Positions 9,991 through 22,382 are shown, counted from the stretch's first letter. The stretch: 64,000 nt of DNA from Vicia villosa (GCF_029867415.1 NW_026705404.1:496001-560000); one strand, 5' to 3'. Program-made: numbers and translations. Notes: a model not told the origin generated them from the letters alone.

Positions 9991-11805
9991 CTTGAAGTAA
10001 AATTCATCATTTGATCAAGTTTTGATCATGATTAATCAAGGAAAGCTCAGAAATCACCAAATGTCCAAGTTACTAAATTAGGGTTTCTAGGAGAAAGTCA
10101 ACCCAACTTTGACTGATCATATCTCTCTCATACCTAATCATAAATTCCCCTACAAAATCCCATTCTCAAGGAAATTCAATTTCCTACAACTTTGATGCTG
10201 GGCCCAAAGTCAAGAAATGCATCATTTGAGTGATAGGAGCTAATACATTACATGTCCTTCTAGAAGCTCGCAAAAAGTTGTTTTCTTCCAGGAGCCATAT
10301 CTTCAAGATAAAATCCTCAAATGCAAAATAAGTTCCAAAGAGGGTTATAGAGGACATCTTGGGATTTCCAAAAAGTCCTAGATCATCTCCATATGATAAA
10401 TGTCCTAGATTCTGAGTTATTTAATTTATGAATAAAATTAATTGTCTTAAATTTAATAATAAACTTAACTAAAAAAGAACTTGAGGAGAGCTTACAAACC
10501 TTATCTTAATGGACTGTTTAACTTAGGAGGAGCTTACAAACCTCATATCTTTAGTAGGCTGTTCTATCAATTAATTTATATAGGGGATATAAAACTATTA
10601 GAAATTAAGTAATTAAAAAAAAGAAATAAACAGTAGCAAAACAAATTTAAATAAAAAATTTATTGAGTAATAAAAACCTAATCAAATAAAATTACTTGTT
10701 TTCTATTTTTTTAATAAAATAAATAATGTAATAATAATAAAAGAAAACATTTTTTGTGTTTTTTAAAATATTTTTTAACACTAGAATAAATTAAGTAAAT
10801 TAGACAAAAGATTAAATAAATTAATTCTAATAAACTAAAAGGGACTTGTTTTTGCTTTTCTTTATTTTGATTTAAGTATATGCATTAAATATTTTTTGGG
10901 CTTTTTTTTTTATATGTTTTAACAAAGCAATCCATTCATGTTATAGAATTATCATATATGTTTATTTTTATGATAGTCATGACTAATAATAAAATATAAT
11001 ACTGACGTAGGAATATGAGGAATATATAAGACAAGTCCTATATATTAGGGAAATGTTAACCAGTGTTTCAATAGCACTCTTTAAGTAATTAAAATGGTAA
11101 GTTTTTTTTAAAAATGTGTGTATTTAATCCATTAAAAATGTATTAGAAATTAAAATATTGACTTTTATTAAAAAAATTCTTTATTGAGTATCTTAACGAG
11201 TGCCCTGAGGACACTCGTTAGCAAGAAATCATTGTTTAATTTTAAGGGAGTTTTTTTTTAATTTTTGTTTTGATTCATAAATAATTAATTGGGTTGGGTC
11301 TGGACCATTGGTTATTCATCTGTTTTAATTTTCACACTCTATTTTTATTAATTTTGCCCCTGATTTTATCTAAAAATTGGTCATTGAATTGGGAAGAGTA
11401 CAAAGAACATAGGGGTTAAGCCCGGGCGCATGCCCGGGCTGGCTGGGCCATAGAACCGCCAGTGGCCATAACTATTGAAGTATCCACGTGAGTTGGAGCC
11501 CAAAGAAAGACCATTGGGAAAATATTATTTATTTTATGAATTTATTTCATTTATATTTGATTTTATTCAAATAAATTCAAATAAAATCATCAAAATAATT
11601 ATATAATTGGGGCATTAAACATTTTCTTTGATGCAATCAGATCAAATCTCATCTAATGGCTAGGATTAAAAGGAGAATATGCAAGAAATAGAATTGGTCC
11701 AAAAAAAAAGAATGAGTTGAAGAAATTTTTAATCAAATCTTTTTAAATTTCCACCTCATCTAATTTCTTCAATCTCAAGCCAATTTGAAACCCTAAAATT
11801 CATCC

Positions 11806-11817
11806 TATATATATAGC
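11806..11817 (+). promoter_or_regulatory. TATA-like element of LTR X
   Basis: CTATATATATAG lies about 2.1 kb into the LTR, a plausible TATA box for U3-driven transcription; the equivalent in Y is TATAAATA at 15292-15299 and in Z TATATAAAG at 30159-30167. Confidence 0.5.
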
Positions 11818-12495
11818 CAACACACTCAGCCATTGGGACACGAAAAATTGGCAACGAAACAAGGTTTTCAAAGTTGTAAAAACAACAAAAAAATTAGGGC
11901 ATGATCCAGAAACCATATCCCTCGTGTTGCACCCAAAGAAGATCATTCTATTCAATTCTTAAAGGTCCCCAGGGCTCGTCTTTGGCTTCATCAAGGTCCA
12001 GAATATATGGGGGAGGTGTACACAAAGTCACGTTGCAGGTCACGAAGTCGTGTTCATTGGATTCGCAAGGATGTAAGTAGTTGATCTGGGCACTTGAAAT
12101 TATATTTTAGATCGTATCTTTGCGCGTTTGAAGTTTGAACTATGCAGGTGGATTGAAGATAGACCTGTGGAAAAATCCGCAGGTAAAGCCACAGCAGAAA
12201 TCACAGGTATTTTCGCAGGTCTAGAGCTTGAAGACGATGACGTGGAGGCTTGGAAATCTTGACCAGTGCGTGGACTTCTCCAATTGGCCGCTCAACAGAT
12301 ATTCCCTCTCTCCATACACGTTGCAGCCTCATTGGTTGATCAAAAAAATCAAATACCTTCTCTCTCTTGTTGATTGGTTCAACCAGGATATTTGGGCCCC
12401 ACGTTGGACGATTCGTTGACTGGTCCATTAGCTTCTTTGTATTGTATATGTCATATTCCATATGTATTATTTGTGACTAATAACGTGCAGTATGC

Positions 12496-12554
12496 TTGGC
12501 AACTGGTATCTTTGGCATCTGAGAAGGCAGGGGTTCGAACCCCACACAAGATAC
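12496..12554 (+). other. tRNA-like segment inside LTR X
   Basis: A box-A-like TTGGCAACTGG (12496-12506) and a perfect box B GGTTCGAACC (12532-12541). A 7-bp acceptor-like stem GTATCTT/AAGATAC (12506-12512 with 12548-12554) encloses a T-arm-like GGGGTTCGAACCCC. It is too short (49 nt) for a tRNA and lacks an anticodon arm, so it is not called a tRNA gene. Confidence 0.5.
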
Positions 12555-14104
12555 AATATTTTTTGATAAAACGCAAGCTATGGTCTGCCAACGGATCCAA
12601 CGCAGCACACTCACGCACGACTACCATGTGCCTCACGTTCCAGTCGTCAGATCCCAGCCAAAGACAATCTAACGCCCTCCAAGCTCGCTGCACTGGATTA
12701 CTCGCCCAGGTTTTTTTAATTCTTTTATTATTTTTATTTTTATAGCTATTTTCTTTCTTTCTTTCTTATTATTTTCTTTTTAACTAAATTTTTTTAATTA
12801 ATTCTTTTGTGAAACTTAACTGTTTTTTTAATAACAAAATTTATTTTTTAATTAATAGAATTAGATTTTTTTAATTTAATAATTAAATTAGTTAATAATT
12901 TTAATTAGGTTAAATTAACTTTAGTTTTTTAATTAAGTTTAGTTAGGATTAACAATTAGTTGTAATTAATTAGGTTTAATAATTTAGGTTTAGGTTTACT
13001 AATATTTAGGTTAATTTAGGTTTATAGTTAACTTAATTAGGATTAGCCTTTAACCTCAAAAAACCATAGGTAAATCTTAGAAATTATCAATAAAGTAAGA
13101 GTTGTCTATTAACTGTAGGTTTTTAACCCTTAGGTTTTAACCTTTAGGTTTGTCTAGGTCTTTTAGTCATAAGGTTATTTTAACCTTGATTTTTCTTAAA
13201 GTATATTTTATTCGCGATTTATTTCCTCATCTCTTACTCCAGTGTATGTCGCATGTCTTTGATTGATTTCTTTTATTTATTTTTGCCATTTCAATTCTAG
13301 AAAATATGTATAGGTCGCAATAAGTTTTCTTGTAATAGTAATTAGGTTTATTTTTCTGCCTTTATTTTCTGCCTTTTTATTTTTTCTGTCCACGGGTTTT
13401 TGGCTATGTATCCCCTCCCCGAAACCTTGTAATAGCTTAGGATTTACTTTTCCGCATTTTAATTTCTGCACAATATAACTGCTATTAACTGTGTGATTAG
13501 TAATATAGGGAGTGATAAGACTGTTAATTAATTTAGATCACTAATTATAAGATAAATATAACTGAATTGAATCATATGATTGTTGCATCCACACGCCTTT
13601 AATGGTAACCTCTTTTATGCTGCCTTTCGATTAAAAAATAGTCAAGTCCCTCGAATACGAGGATACCTTAGCAATGTTGCCCTCAGTTCAATATCACCAT
13701 CAAAGATCATAAGTCCCTTTGATGTTGCATACAAATGTATATGATCTTGTCCCTCAAGGTTGCCTATGATAAGATGATGATCGTCCCTTTCGAATGCTAA
13801 AGTATCCTCATTGGTTGCCTAAAATGACTATTATATCCTTCCCTGAGACTTCTTACCCTCTTTATGGTATGGATAGCCCTATGGCGAACGATAATCCTCG
13901 ATGACCCTTTTCAAATCCAATGAAAGTATTACCTAACCTCTTTATGGTATGGATAGCCCTTTCAAACAAAAGTCTTAAAGAACAGAAAAACTAAACTTAG
14001 GGTAGTTGCTTTTAATTGCTTGCTCCATTCAAAACTTAAATTTCAAAAATACTTTTCACACCTCTTTACAAAAAACTTTCAAAAAGGATATGCTTATTTA
14101 CAAG

Positions 14105-16714
14105 TGTCATACCCCAAAATTTTCCCATCCCATTTCACTTTCAAACTCATACAAAGATTCAAGGATCAATGGTTAACTCAAGGCATACTCTCCTAATCAA
14201 AGGGTCTTCAAATTAGGGTTTTGGATTTGCTAAGGAGAAAAGATGTATCAAGGGTTCCAATGGGTTTCATATGGTTTATTAGGTTTCAAATTATCCCCAT
14301 GCCAAGTTTCAAGCCTCAGCTTACAAGATTGCTCAGTCAAATGCTTAAATGGTCAACAGTCGACTAGTTTGACCTAAAAGTCAAATAGGGTCAAATTATA
14401 GTCAAAACTCATGATTTTTGGTCAACATCAATGTTTTGAAATATCATTCATCATTTGATCAAAGGTTGATCATGATTTATCAAGGAAGGCTTCAAAATCA
14501 ACAAGATTCAAGGTTGCTAAATTAGGGTTTTTGGTCTAAAAAGTCAACTGTACTTTGACTGGCCATAACTTTCACATGGAATGTCAAAAATTTCTCACTC
14601 AAAGCCTAATTTAAAGGAAATTGAATTATATACAACTTTGTCTCTCACATGCCAAGGCCAGAAATGCTTCATTCATGAGATATGGTACAAAAGATTACAG
14701 GTTCTTCTAGAAGATCGCAAAAAAGCTGTTTTTTTGTCAAAGGCCATATCATCAAGATAAAATCTCCAAATGCAAAAAAGGTTCCAAAGTGGCTTGTAGA
14801 GGACATCTTGAGTTTTCCAAAAAGTCCTAGAAATCTTCCATATCTTAAAAATTGAGGGAGATATGCCTTGTCAAATTTGGACATTTTTTGGGTGAAACAT
14901 GTGAAGTAAATAAGGCCCAAATTGGATTTTTTTTGCAAAGAAGCCCAATCTTTTATGATCCAATCTTGGTCCTCAAGTCATCAAAGACATCCAATCTCAA
15001 GGCCACGAACTTTTGATGAATATTTTATTTTATTTGGATTTTATTCATTCAAAAAAGGTGATTTAAATCAGATAAATAAAGGAAAATCAAAGATTTGATT
15101 GGGAATATATTTGTAACCAAACCCAATCATCATTTATGCCTCATAATCAACCAAAATTAGTGAAAATAGATATTGGAAAAATTGGTATCAAATTGGAATA
15201 AAAATAGCAAGTACACATGTTATTTTCAATCAAATATTTCTCCAATCAATCAAGGACTTTCTTTCCAAGTTTTAAACCCTAATCCATTCCTTATAAATAC
15301 CATGACCTATTAGAAAGAAGGGGACGAAATTCTAAAGAAAGAACCCTATTCAAAGAGCAAAATTTTCACTCAAGAACACAAATTCGGTTTTGGAGTTTGG
15401 AAAGGTTTTAAAGCATTCTGAAGGTTGCAATACAATCCTTGAAGGTCTCTGAAGCTGCTTGGATCATCACACGACATCAACACCCCCAAAATCATCTCCA
15501 TTTAAGCCACGGAATGTCACTTACAATCTAAGGTCGAATACTATGATTCACGCATCATACATGAATTTTGATTGCATATTATGGTTTGTGGTGATGTTTA
15601 GAATGATTCTGGGTAATTAATTTGTTGTTTGTGTGATTATACCGTAATTCACCATTGTTGGATCTTAGGGTTTCGTTTTAGGATTTTCCTATACAGGTGA
15701 AATTGCTTGGATTAACTAGGATTTTTCGATTAAAAGTATTCAAATTAATTTTTAATCTAATATAATTTTATATGCACATGAAAGGTTTAATTCGTTAATT
15801 GTTTTAATCAAACCAATTGATTACGATAATTAGCGACAAAATTAATTTTGTCAAACTAATTTATATTAGGGTCGATTTGTTAATTATTTTAATCAAACCA
15901 ATTGATTACGATGATTAATAATAAATTATTCAATTAATTAAATAATTTATTCAAATAAGTTTATTTACTAAAAGGTTTTAACCGATTCAATTGGTTACAA
16001 TGATTAGTAATCCCTCATTAATTCGTTATTCGTTTTAGTCAAACCTATTGATTACGATGATTAACAATGAATATTTTCTTTCTAATAATTTAAAACACAC
16101 CAATTTGCTAGCGGTGATAATCGAATCAATTGATTAGAATAATTAGCATTCTTTATTTAATTTGTTAATTATGGTGATCAAACCTATTGATCATCGCGAT
16201 TAATAGAACATATTATAATCAGAGTTGTACGCCACGTCAAAAACACATCTCTCTCATAAACTACGAATTTCAAAACCGCGATAAGGTAATTCAAAATACC
16301 TTACAAACTACGAATTTCAAAATTGCGATAAGGTAATTCAAAATACCTTCACACATTCATACTAATTCTATGGTGTACAACCCTGCCCTGAACTACGTTA
16401 ACTCTGATCCTCCATAAGGAGGTACGTAGGCACTTGGTAACAAGGAGAGTCCCCTTCCCTAAAACCTCAATTAGGTTTTAAATCTCACTTTTCACCCTAT
16501 TCATTTTCTTAGCTATAAACCCTAAACCTTACCATAATACTCTTACAAACCTTAAATGCAAACCTTAGGAAAGGGTTAAGGGTGCCTAACACCTTCCCTT
16601 GACCTGATTATAATAACTTACTCATAATTCTCTTAACTGCATAGGGTTTCCTATTTGCCCTGGTAGAATAGGTGGCGACTCTAAAATCTTTAATTTTTAG
16701 GGCAGGTTGCTATA
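14105..16714 (+). mobile_element. Solo LTR Y (Ogre-lineage, same family as element D) nested in X
   Basis: Starts TGTCATACCCC and ends GGTTGCTATA; the expected terminal CA has become TA, a typical C-to-T change. Target duplication ACAAG at 14100-14104 and 16715-16719. Length 2610 bp, close to the 2566-bp LTR of element D, with which it shares its U5 end (GGTGGCGACTCT at 16671-16682, then AGGGCAGGTTGCTA) and the GGTACGTAGGCACTTGG block. Contains a W-box module near 14350-14430, a TATA box at 15292-15299 and repeated ATTGATTACGATRATTA-type motifs at 15815-16210. Confidence 0.93.
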
Positions 16715-16996
16715 ACAAGCTAAAGTCCTTAACAAATCTTTTTCCAATTCACACACTACACTTCAAACATTTTGAAAACAAAAAGTGAGCTAAGCAATTA
16801 AGAGCCCATGGATAACCATGGATACAAAGGGTGCTTACACCTTCTCTTTATATAACCTACCCCCCGAACTCAATCTCTTTCAAAGGTCTTTCTTGTTCTT
16901 TTTGCCTTTCCAATTGGATAAAATAAAAGTCGGTGGCGACTCTTGCTATTCGCAACATTTTAAAAAAGGTCAGTTCTCCCACTGTGTTACAGATGC

Positions 16997-17200
16997 CATG
17001 AATGTTGGCTGTGATCCTACGGTTGTCATCACTGACAGCTGCTCTTATCCAAAATGTTTTTACCAAATTGGTGAAGACTGGCCCGCAGAGAAGGACGACA
17101 TAGTTAAACCATCCTTGTGTCTCCATGAGTGCTATGAGATGTTCATTCCTTTCAGCGAGTCCTATGAATTATTCTTTGATAACACTAAGACATGGTTGGA
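16997..17200 (-). pseudogene. N-terminal part of the third env-like frame of S1, split by LTR X
   Basis: The readable frame (from about 17126) carries the family motif W-x-x-Y-x-x-L-x-x-GPV-x-x-x-LVK-x-FW, shared with the copies at 18653-19399 and 17600-18328. Upstream of 17126 the frame contains stops. The insertion of X at 16991/16992 separates it from its continuation at 9486-9665. Family known to me as the legume Sirevirus env-like or putative plant transposon protein group. Confidence 0.68.
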
Positions 17201-17599
17201 AATCCATTGAGAAAGAATGAAAGAGTTGAGTGATAGATGAGGAAATGAGAATAAACTGATGAAGAGAGACGTAGGAATTGTGAGAAGAGAGACGGTTGAA
17301 GATATAGATAAATGCAGAGCGAATGCGTTGAGAAAGAAAAACAGAGAATTAAAAACAATTATTACTTAACATTAATTGATTCTGACAGATAGGGAGGGAT
17401 ATCGTAATTTGAAGAGCTTGGAACAGTTACCAAGAGAATTCATCTTAATAGCTTAACCACATGAATTTTCAAAAAAAACTTTGAACACGCGTTCAAGAAT
17501 CACAGGTGATGTTTTTGACATTATGGACTTCTGAACCGGTTTAGGGAAAGACTTTCAAAACTTTATTGAAACATAGATTTGCAAAGAAAAAGAAAGTTA

Positions 17600-18328
17600 A
17601 TCTTCAAGTTCTTCAATCTTGTTCACTCGGGCACACTTTTCCATGGTAAGTGCATACTCAGGCCCTACTTTTCCAATTAATCCCCAGATTCCATCATTCA
17701 TTATTATTTCAGATAGGATTCTTCCATACGGAATGTGGAATGCGTCTGATTTCTGGAGATATCTATGGAGTGCCTTAGATGGTTGAATATTGTTTTAGGA
17801 AGATTGATCCTATGGTGATGTGTCAGGAGAAACACAAAGACTCTGTCATCCTGGGTCATGACATTTCTTGTAGAAGTTCTAGGACGAAGGTTGGTTAAGG
17901 AGAATTTGAAGCAAATTTTGGGATATTGGAGGAGTTTTTCAGGATTATTTGGTTCGTAAGGAACAGAGCTTTCAAACAGGACTTTATCAAACGTAAGTCA
18001 GATTGAAAATCATCCATGGTGACTCCAGATGAGATTTTATCAAACCTGTGGCTTTGACGATTGTAGAGCTGGTAAGAACAATGGGAAGTTTGAAGATTTC
18101 AGAGAGAATGGTGTTTCCATCATCACTGAGTTTAGGAAATTTCTAGAATTCTTTTACCAACACATGAAGAACAGGACCTCGAAGCATTGAGTAATAATTT
18201 GACCAATTTTGAGTATGTGAACTCCATATTATTTCCTTTGCATTGTTCTTGAGAGACGCAAGATTAGGATCCTTCTCAGAGATAATGTTCAGATAGTTCA
18301 CATCTCCAAGGTAAGTCATGGCAGACAT
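17600..18328 (-). pseudogene. Second env-like frame of S1, frameshifted
   Basis: Starts MSAMTYLGDVNYL at 18328, aligned residue for residue with the start chosen for the first copy, and keeps the MLRGPVLHVLVKEF motif. The conserved tryptophan after that motif is replaced by a TAG stop at 18143-18145. Beyond it, shifted frames still resemble the first copy (for example a DDRVFVFLL stretch matching its GDQVFIYLL, and RINLPK matching RINLPQ). So it is a full-length but dead paralogue, not random sequence. The limit near 17600 is approximate. Confidence 0.68.
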
Positions 18329-18652
18329 GATTTTAAATAAAAAATTGGATGAAATAATGAGAAGGATTTTAGTGATCTTTTGCAGTTAGAATGAAAGGAG
18401 TTTTAAAGATAAGAGGCTATACTTATGATCTAGATAGGTTATGATAGTCTAAGTCAAGATATGAGGGCAAAGTTAGATTTGGGTTACTGACACACGCTTA
18501 AGGGTCTAGTTATTGCCTATAATCTTAGGAGAACATGCAGGAATAGGTAAGAAAGAGAGATTTGATTTATTCAAGATAAAGATAAAAAAACATCCAGATA
18601 TAATATCTCAGAATTACAATACAAGCAAGCATGATAGAAACATGTTAATTTG

Positions 18653-19399
18653 TTAACCCCTAAAGATGCCGCTCTTAGTTCTTAATAGCATGTTTTTAGG
18701 ATAATTTTCTATTTCATCTTCTGCTATCCTTTCTTTAATGATTTCCACAATTTCTTCTTGAAGGAAAATTTCTGACAGCACTCTTCTGAAGGGAATGTAA
18801 GACTTAGTGCGATTTTTGGATTCAGAAATGGAATTCCACAGATGAATGAACATGGATTGTGGCAGATTTATACGCATGTCATTCACCAGAAGATAGATGA
18901 ACACTTGATCACCATATCTTAGAAGAACTTGGTTTTCCTTTCTTGGAAGGAAATTTGATATAACAAGCTTAAACCAAGTCTTTGGAATAGTCGGAAGATT
19001 TTCAGGATCAGTAGAATTATATCCTAATGAGACATCATGAAGAGTTATCAACATATCTGGCATAGTGAATTGAGTCTCAAAGGAATTAACAGTGATACCA
19101 AGGTTCTCACATCCAGTCGCAAGAACGAATGAGAAGCCATTAATAGAAATCGGAATATCAAATATGAAGGATGAGATGGAGTTATCCTCAGGGTTAAGGT
19201 ATGTGTGTTTCCAGAAATCTTTTACAAGATTTTCATAGATGGGTTTCCTAAGCATTAAGAGGTATCTTGTCCATTTTTGAAAGTAGATTACATTTGAGAG
19301 ACTGCAAGCAAAACTATTTTCAAGAGATAGAATTTCAACTTGATTTTCGATGATTGTTTCAAGAAGATTTTCATTTCCTAGAAAGGTTAGTGGAGGCAT
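18653..19399 (-). CDS. Env-like / putative plant transposon protein of Sirevirus S1
   Basis: 248 residues. The start MPPLTFLGNENLL at 19399 is preferred to the ATG at 19504 because the second copy begins at the same aligned residue. No catalytic motif, signal peptide or transmembrane segment is obvious. Conserved family features: a WTRYLLML-x-KPIYENLVKDFW block at about residues 45-65, an IPISINGFSFVLATGC block about residues 85-100, and a GDQVFIYLLVNDMRINLP block at about residues 170-190. In legume Sireviruses such frames normally follow pol; here it lies just downstream of the primer site, where gag should be, and no gag-pol exists. It is the only one of three copies with an open frame. 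Function unknown; it may be packaging-neutral cargo. Confidence 0.7.
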   Translation of the reverse strand: MPPLTFLGNENLLETIIENQVEILSLENSFACSLSNVIYFQKWTRYLLMLRKPIYENLVKDFWKHTYLNPEDNSISSFIFDIPISINGFSFVLATGCENLGITVNSFETQFTMPDMLITLHDVSLGYNSTDPENLPTIPKTWFKLVISNFLPRKENQVLLRYGDQVFIYLLVNDMRINLPQSMFIHLWNSISESKNRTKSYIPFRRVLSEIFLQEEIVEIIKERIAEDEIENYPKNMLLRTKSGIFRG

Positions 19400-20070
19400 G
19401 ATGAGAGAAAAGAGAAGATAAGTTGTTGAAAAGAATTGACCTACAATCTTGTATTTTAAGGTACTCAAAACAGACAAGGGAGTTAATGGTATGGTTGTGA
19501 CCAATTTTCGAGACAGTTAAGAATAGACTGTGTATGGAGGAAAAACCTATGAATAGAGTGGGCGGCATTGTAGGCTATCTAGTTAGGTATTAATAAAAGT
19601 ATCTTAGAGTGGATTATCATATATAATTTTAATGTAAAAACAATTTTATTCAGCAAAATTATAAAAGAGAAGGTTTTAGAAGGATCTACCATTTTGAAGA
19701 TATAATTTTCTTTTTGTCTTTTCTAAAAAGAGCTTTCTTTGCATGTTGTAATTATGTCTGTCCTTTCTTTACCGCTTTAGAACCTTTGTTCTGACAAGCC
19801 TTCCTGAATTTTGATCTGATTTCTTGAGCATCCTCAAAGTTTCTTGTTGATCCACAAGTTCTTCTTGTGAAATTTGGACAATGTCTTCAGAGTCTTGAGC
19901 GAGAACTTTGTAGTGATATTTCTTGAACATGGAATTTCTTTATTCCACTTGGTTTCTGATAACACTAAGAGTAGGAGTATGGATTCGTTTTCTACTCACT
20001 GTGGTTTTTCTCCTTCCGGATCTCTCTACACGGTTAAGTCTTTGATTCCAAGAATCAATAACAGAGCCAT

Positions 20071-20082
20071 GCTCTGATACCA
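20071..20082 (-). promoter_or_regulatory. Primer-binding site (tRNA-Met) of Sirevirus S1
   Basis: TGGTATCAGAGC on the minus strand, two bases inside the LTR end (ACCTTCA at 20085). It shows S1 is transcribed leftwards and puts the 5' LTR to its right. Confidence 0.85.
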
Positions 20083-20084
20083 AT

Positions 20085-21151
20085 TGAAGGTGGAGAAAAA
20101 CACAAGAAATGGGTGTTTGAATTGTGTTCTGCACTATTTCTTTCCCTTTCTCATTAAACTTTTCTTTCTAGTTTATCATATTCTTGGATATGCTTGGGAA
20201 GGGATGGCATAAGCATGTGTAGAATAACGCTGCATAACTGAAGTGACACACATTCATTTGGTTACTTATCTTTCTCATAACTTCTGACTCCTTTAGAGCA
20301 TTTTCTGATGAGTATATGCATGGAAGTTCTTAGTTAAAAGAAAAGCTTGAAGTAATAGACACATTCATTTTATCCTAGTTCACCTTCTTAATAAGGCTAC
20401 TTCCAACTCACCCTCCTCAGGTGATTTTTCCTTATTCAAGGACTTAATCCATTATAATCAACCTTAATTACAAATGCACAACCAAATGTCGTGACTAACA
20501 ATTCAATGCACACCCAAATGTCGTGACTAACCATCTGCACAAACTACCCATAAGTGACTAACACCAGAAAATGAACCGTCAAGTGATCTCCACGAGATAT
20601 AACATTCATTGACCTAGACACCTCCAAGAGTCTAACCAGATCTCTTGGCCCTCTCAAGTATCCACATCATAAGGATACTCAAGGAATACCAATTCAACCA
20701 AGAATTGTTCTTCTGGAGATTTACAAGAATTCTTCTTACATAAGCAGATTACTCCTACATGTTTTAGGTGCATACTGTTTGACACACTGATGATTAGCAG
20801 CTCTGGTGTCTAAATAATAATCAAATGTTTTGTTAAGGGATAAACACAATATAAGCAACAACTATTATGTTTTACATATTATTACAAGAGTTAGAATATC
20901 TTGTAGTCTTCTTGAATTCGTCTTCTAGTTGAGATCTTCTCTTCTTTGTTTGATAAGCAGAATATTGGCTTCTTGATTTGGAATGCTTCTTCGATTGGAT
21001 CTCCATCATAATTCCTCTAAAAGAAGATTAAGAACAACAACTCTTGCTTCAAATTTCTTCTTGATTTAATCTTCATCTTCATCCTTTGATGCTGATCATG
21101 ATGCTCTTGATGTGCGAGCAACACTTTCATGAACTTAGACTTAATTATTAC
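20085..21151 (-). repeat. 5' LTR of S1, inner (3') portion
   Basis: Runs from the LTR end beside the primer site to the Athila junction at 21151. The last five bases, ATTAC (21147-21151), recur at 37108-37112 where the LTR resumes. Together the two pieces make an LTR of about 1745 bp. Confidence 0.72.
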
Positions 21152-22382
21152 ACCTTTGAGCAACAATTTAAAAATTTTAATTTAAAAATTTAAAAATTTT
21201 AACCTCCAACCAAAAATTTGAATTTTGACGCATGGCATACACACTCTGAAAGTATAGAGGTTGTCACACTTTAGGCATTGTTAGAAAGACTTGGAGATGT
21301 TTCAACAACATCGATACCGTCCTGACACCCTAAACCCCCTCATTATGTGATATCAATTTGGATGCCCATTATGTCGAGACCTTAGGCTCAAGTTTTCAAA
21401 GTAGCTCTTAAGTAGTTTATATTAGCAGTCAGCATCATCTTAAGCACACACTACGTAGGGAGTCGATGAATATAAGTGAATGATCCTGTTTTTAATAAAT
21501 AAATGATTTGATTGAAAAATAACCCTCTAAGTTAGGTGACCCTCACCCGGTCATTTAGCCCAACGGTTGTTACGCATATAAGGATTTAATAATTAACACC
21601 CACTGTTGGTTGGCCTAGAGATCACTGGTACTGGGCTTAGTAGGGTGGACTACGGTCCGATCCCCCGCAACCGCAGTTGGGAAAGATGGGGCTTCACCAT
21701 TTAAAAAACCAGAACCCCGTGCTAAAGAAAAGAAAAGGATCATAGTCGCTAACCGATTTCCCTACTATGTGCGTGTACGGATAACGGGCTTAATGTGATT
21801 GCGCTTGAATGAAAAGAGTGAAAAGAAAAACGAGAGATACAGGTTGAGTTATAATGGCATAATCCGAATTGGTTTGTATAAGGAGGGAGTTTTTGAACAT
21901 TGTGTCGTCACGGTATCCTTGGTGTTGATATCTATTTCCTATCGATGTAACATTTGCCTAACATAAATATGATTAGGAGTCGTGTCATGCCCTTGTTTCG
22001 AATCTTGCTTAATCATTTTCTTTTACCGTGTGGTTGATTGCTTGAGGACAAGCAATGGTTTAAGTGTGGGGGTATTTGATAACACGAAAATGTATCACAT
22101 ATTTGGCTTGATTTACATATATTATTTCCCTATTTTATCTTAATTATGTTGCTTTATGTTGGTATTATGCTGGTATTTTCATTGTTTTAGGTTTTATGTT
22201 CGTTTTGAGGACTATTTGTGAAAAGGAAAGAAATTGAGCTAAATTCATTGCTATTTATGCCTAAAAGATGAAAAAAGGGTGCTGAAGTAAGAAAGGGGTG
22301 CAAAGAAGACCCAATTGTGCAAAGTGCAAGCCCAGCCCACGAAGAAGCCAATTGCGCGTGGCCCAAGTCATTCCAGCACGTG

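Larger units (their letters stand above)
9671..16991 (+). mobile_element. Ogre-type solo LTR X (about 4.7 kb without the nested Y)
   Basis: Starts TGTCATACCCCAAAATTTT and ends TGTTACA; flanked by the 5-bp direct duplication GATGC at 9666-9670 and 16992-16996. No internal region, primer site or second LTR is present, so it is a solo LTR left by LTR-LTR recombination. Landmarks: WRKY-box-dense U3 module at 9901-9990; 22-bp GC palindrome 11419-11440; TATA-like CTATATATATAG at about 11806; tRNA-like segment 12496-12554; PBS-like GGTGGCGACTCT at 16932-16943. Excluding Y and its duplication, the length is about 4706 bp, within the range known for Ogre LTRs. No coding sequence seen. Confidence 0.92.

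Noticed and set aside
12506..12554. Possible tRNA gene
   Set aside because: Only 49 nt, no anticodon arm. Box B alone is not enough; the segment lies inside an LTR.
12960..13030. Telomere-like TTTAGGTTTAGG text
   Set aside because: Too short and degenerate for TTTAGGG arrays; part of AT-rich LTR X.
16857..16996. Part of the 89-codon minus frame lying left of 16997
   Set aside because: This part belongs to the end of solo LTR X; the frame just runs into it by chance across the insertion junction.
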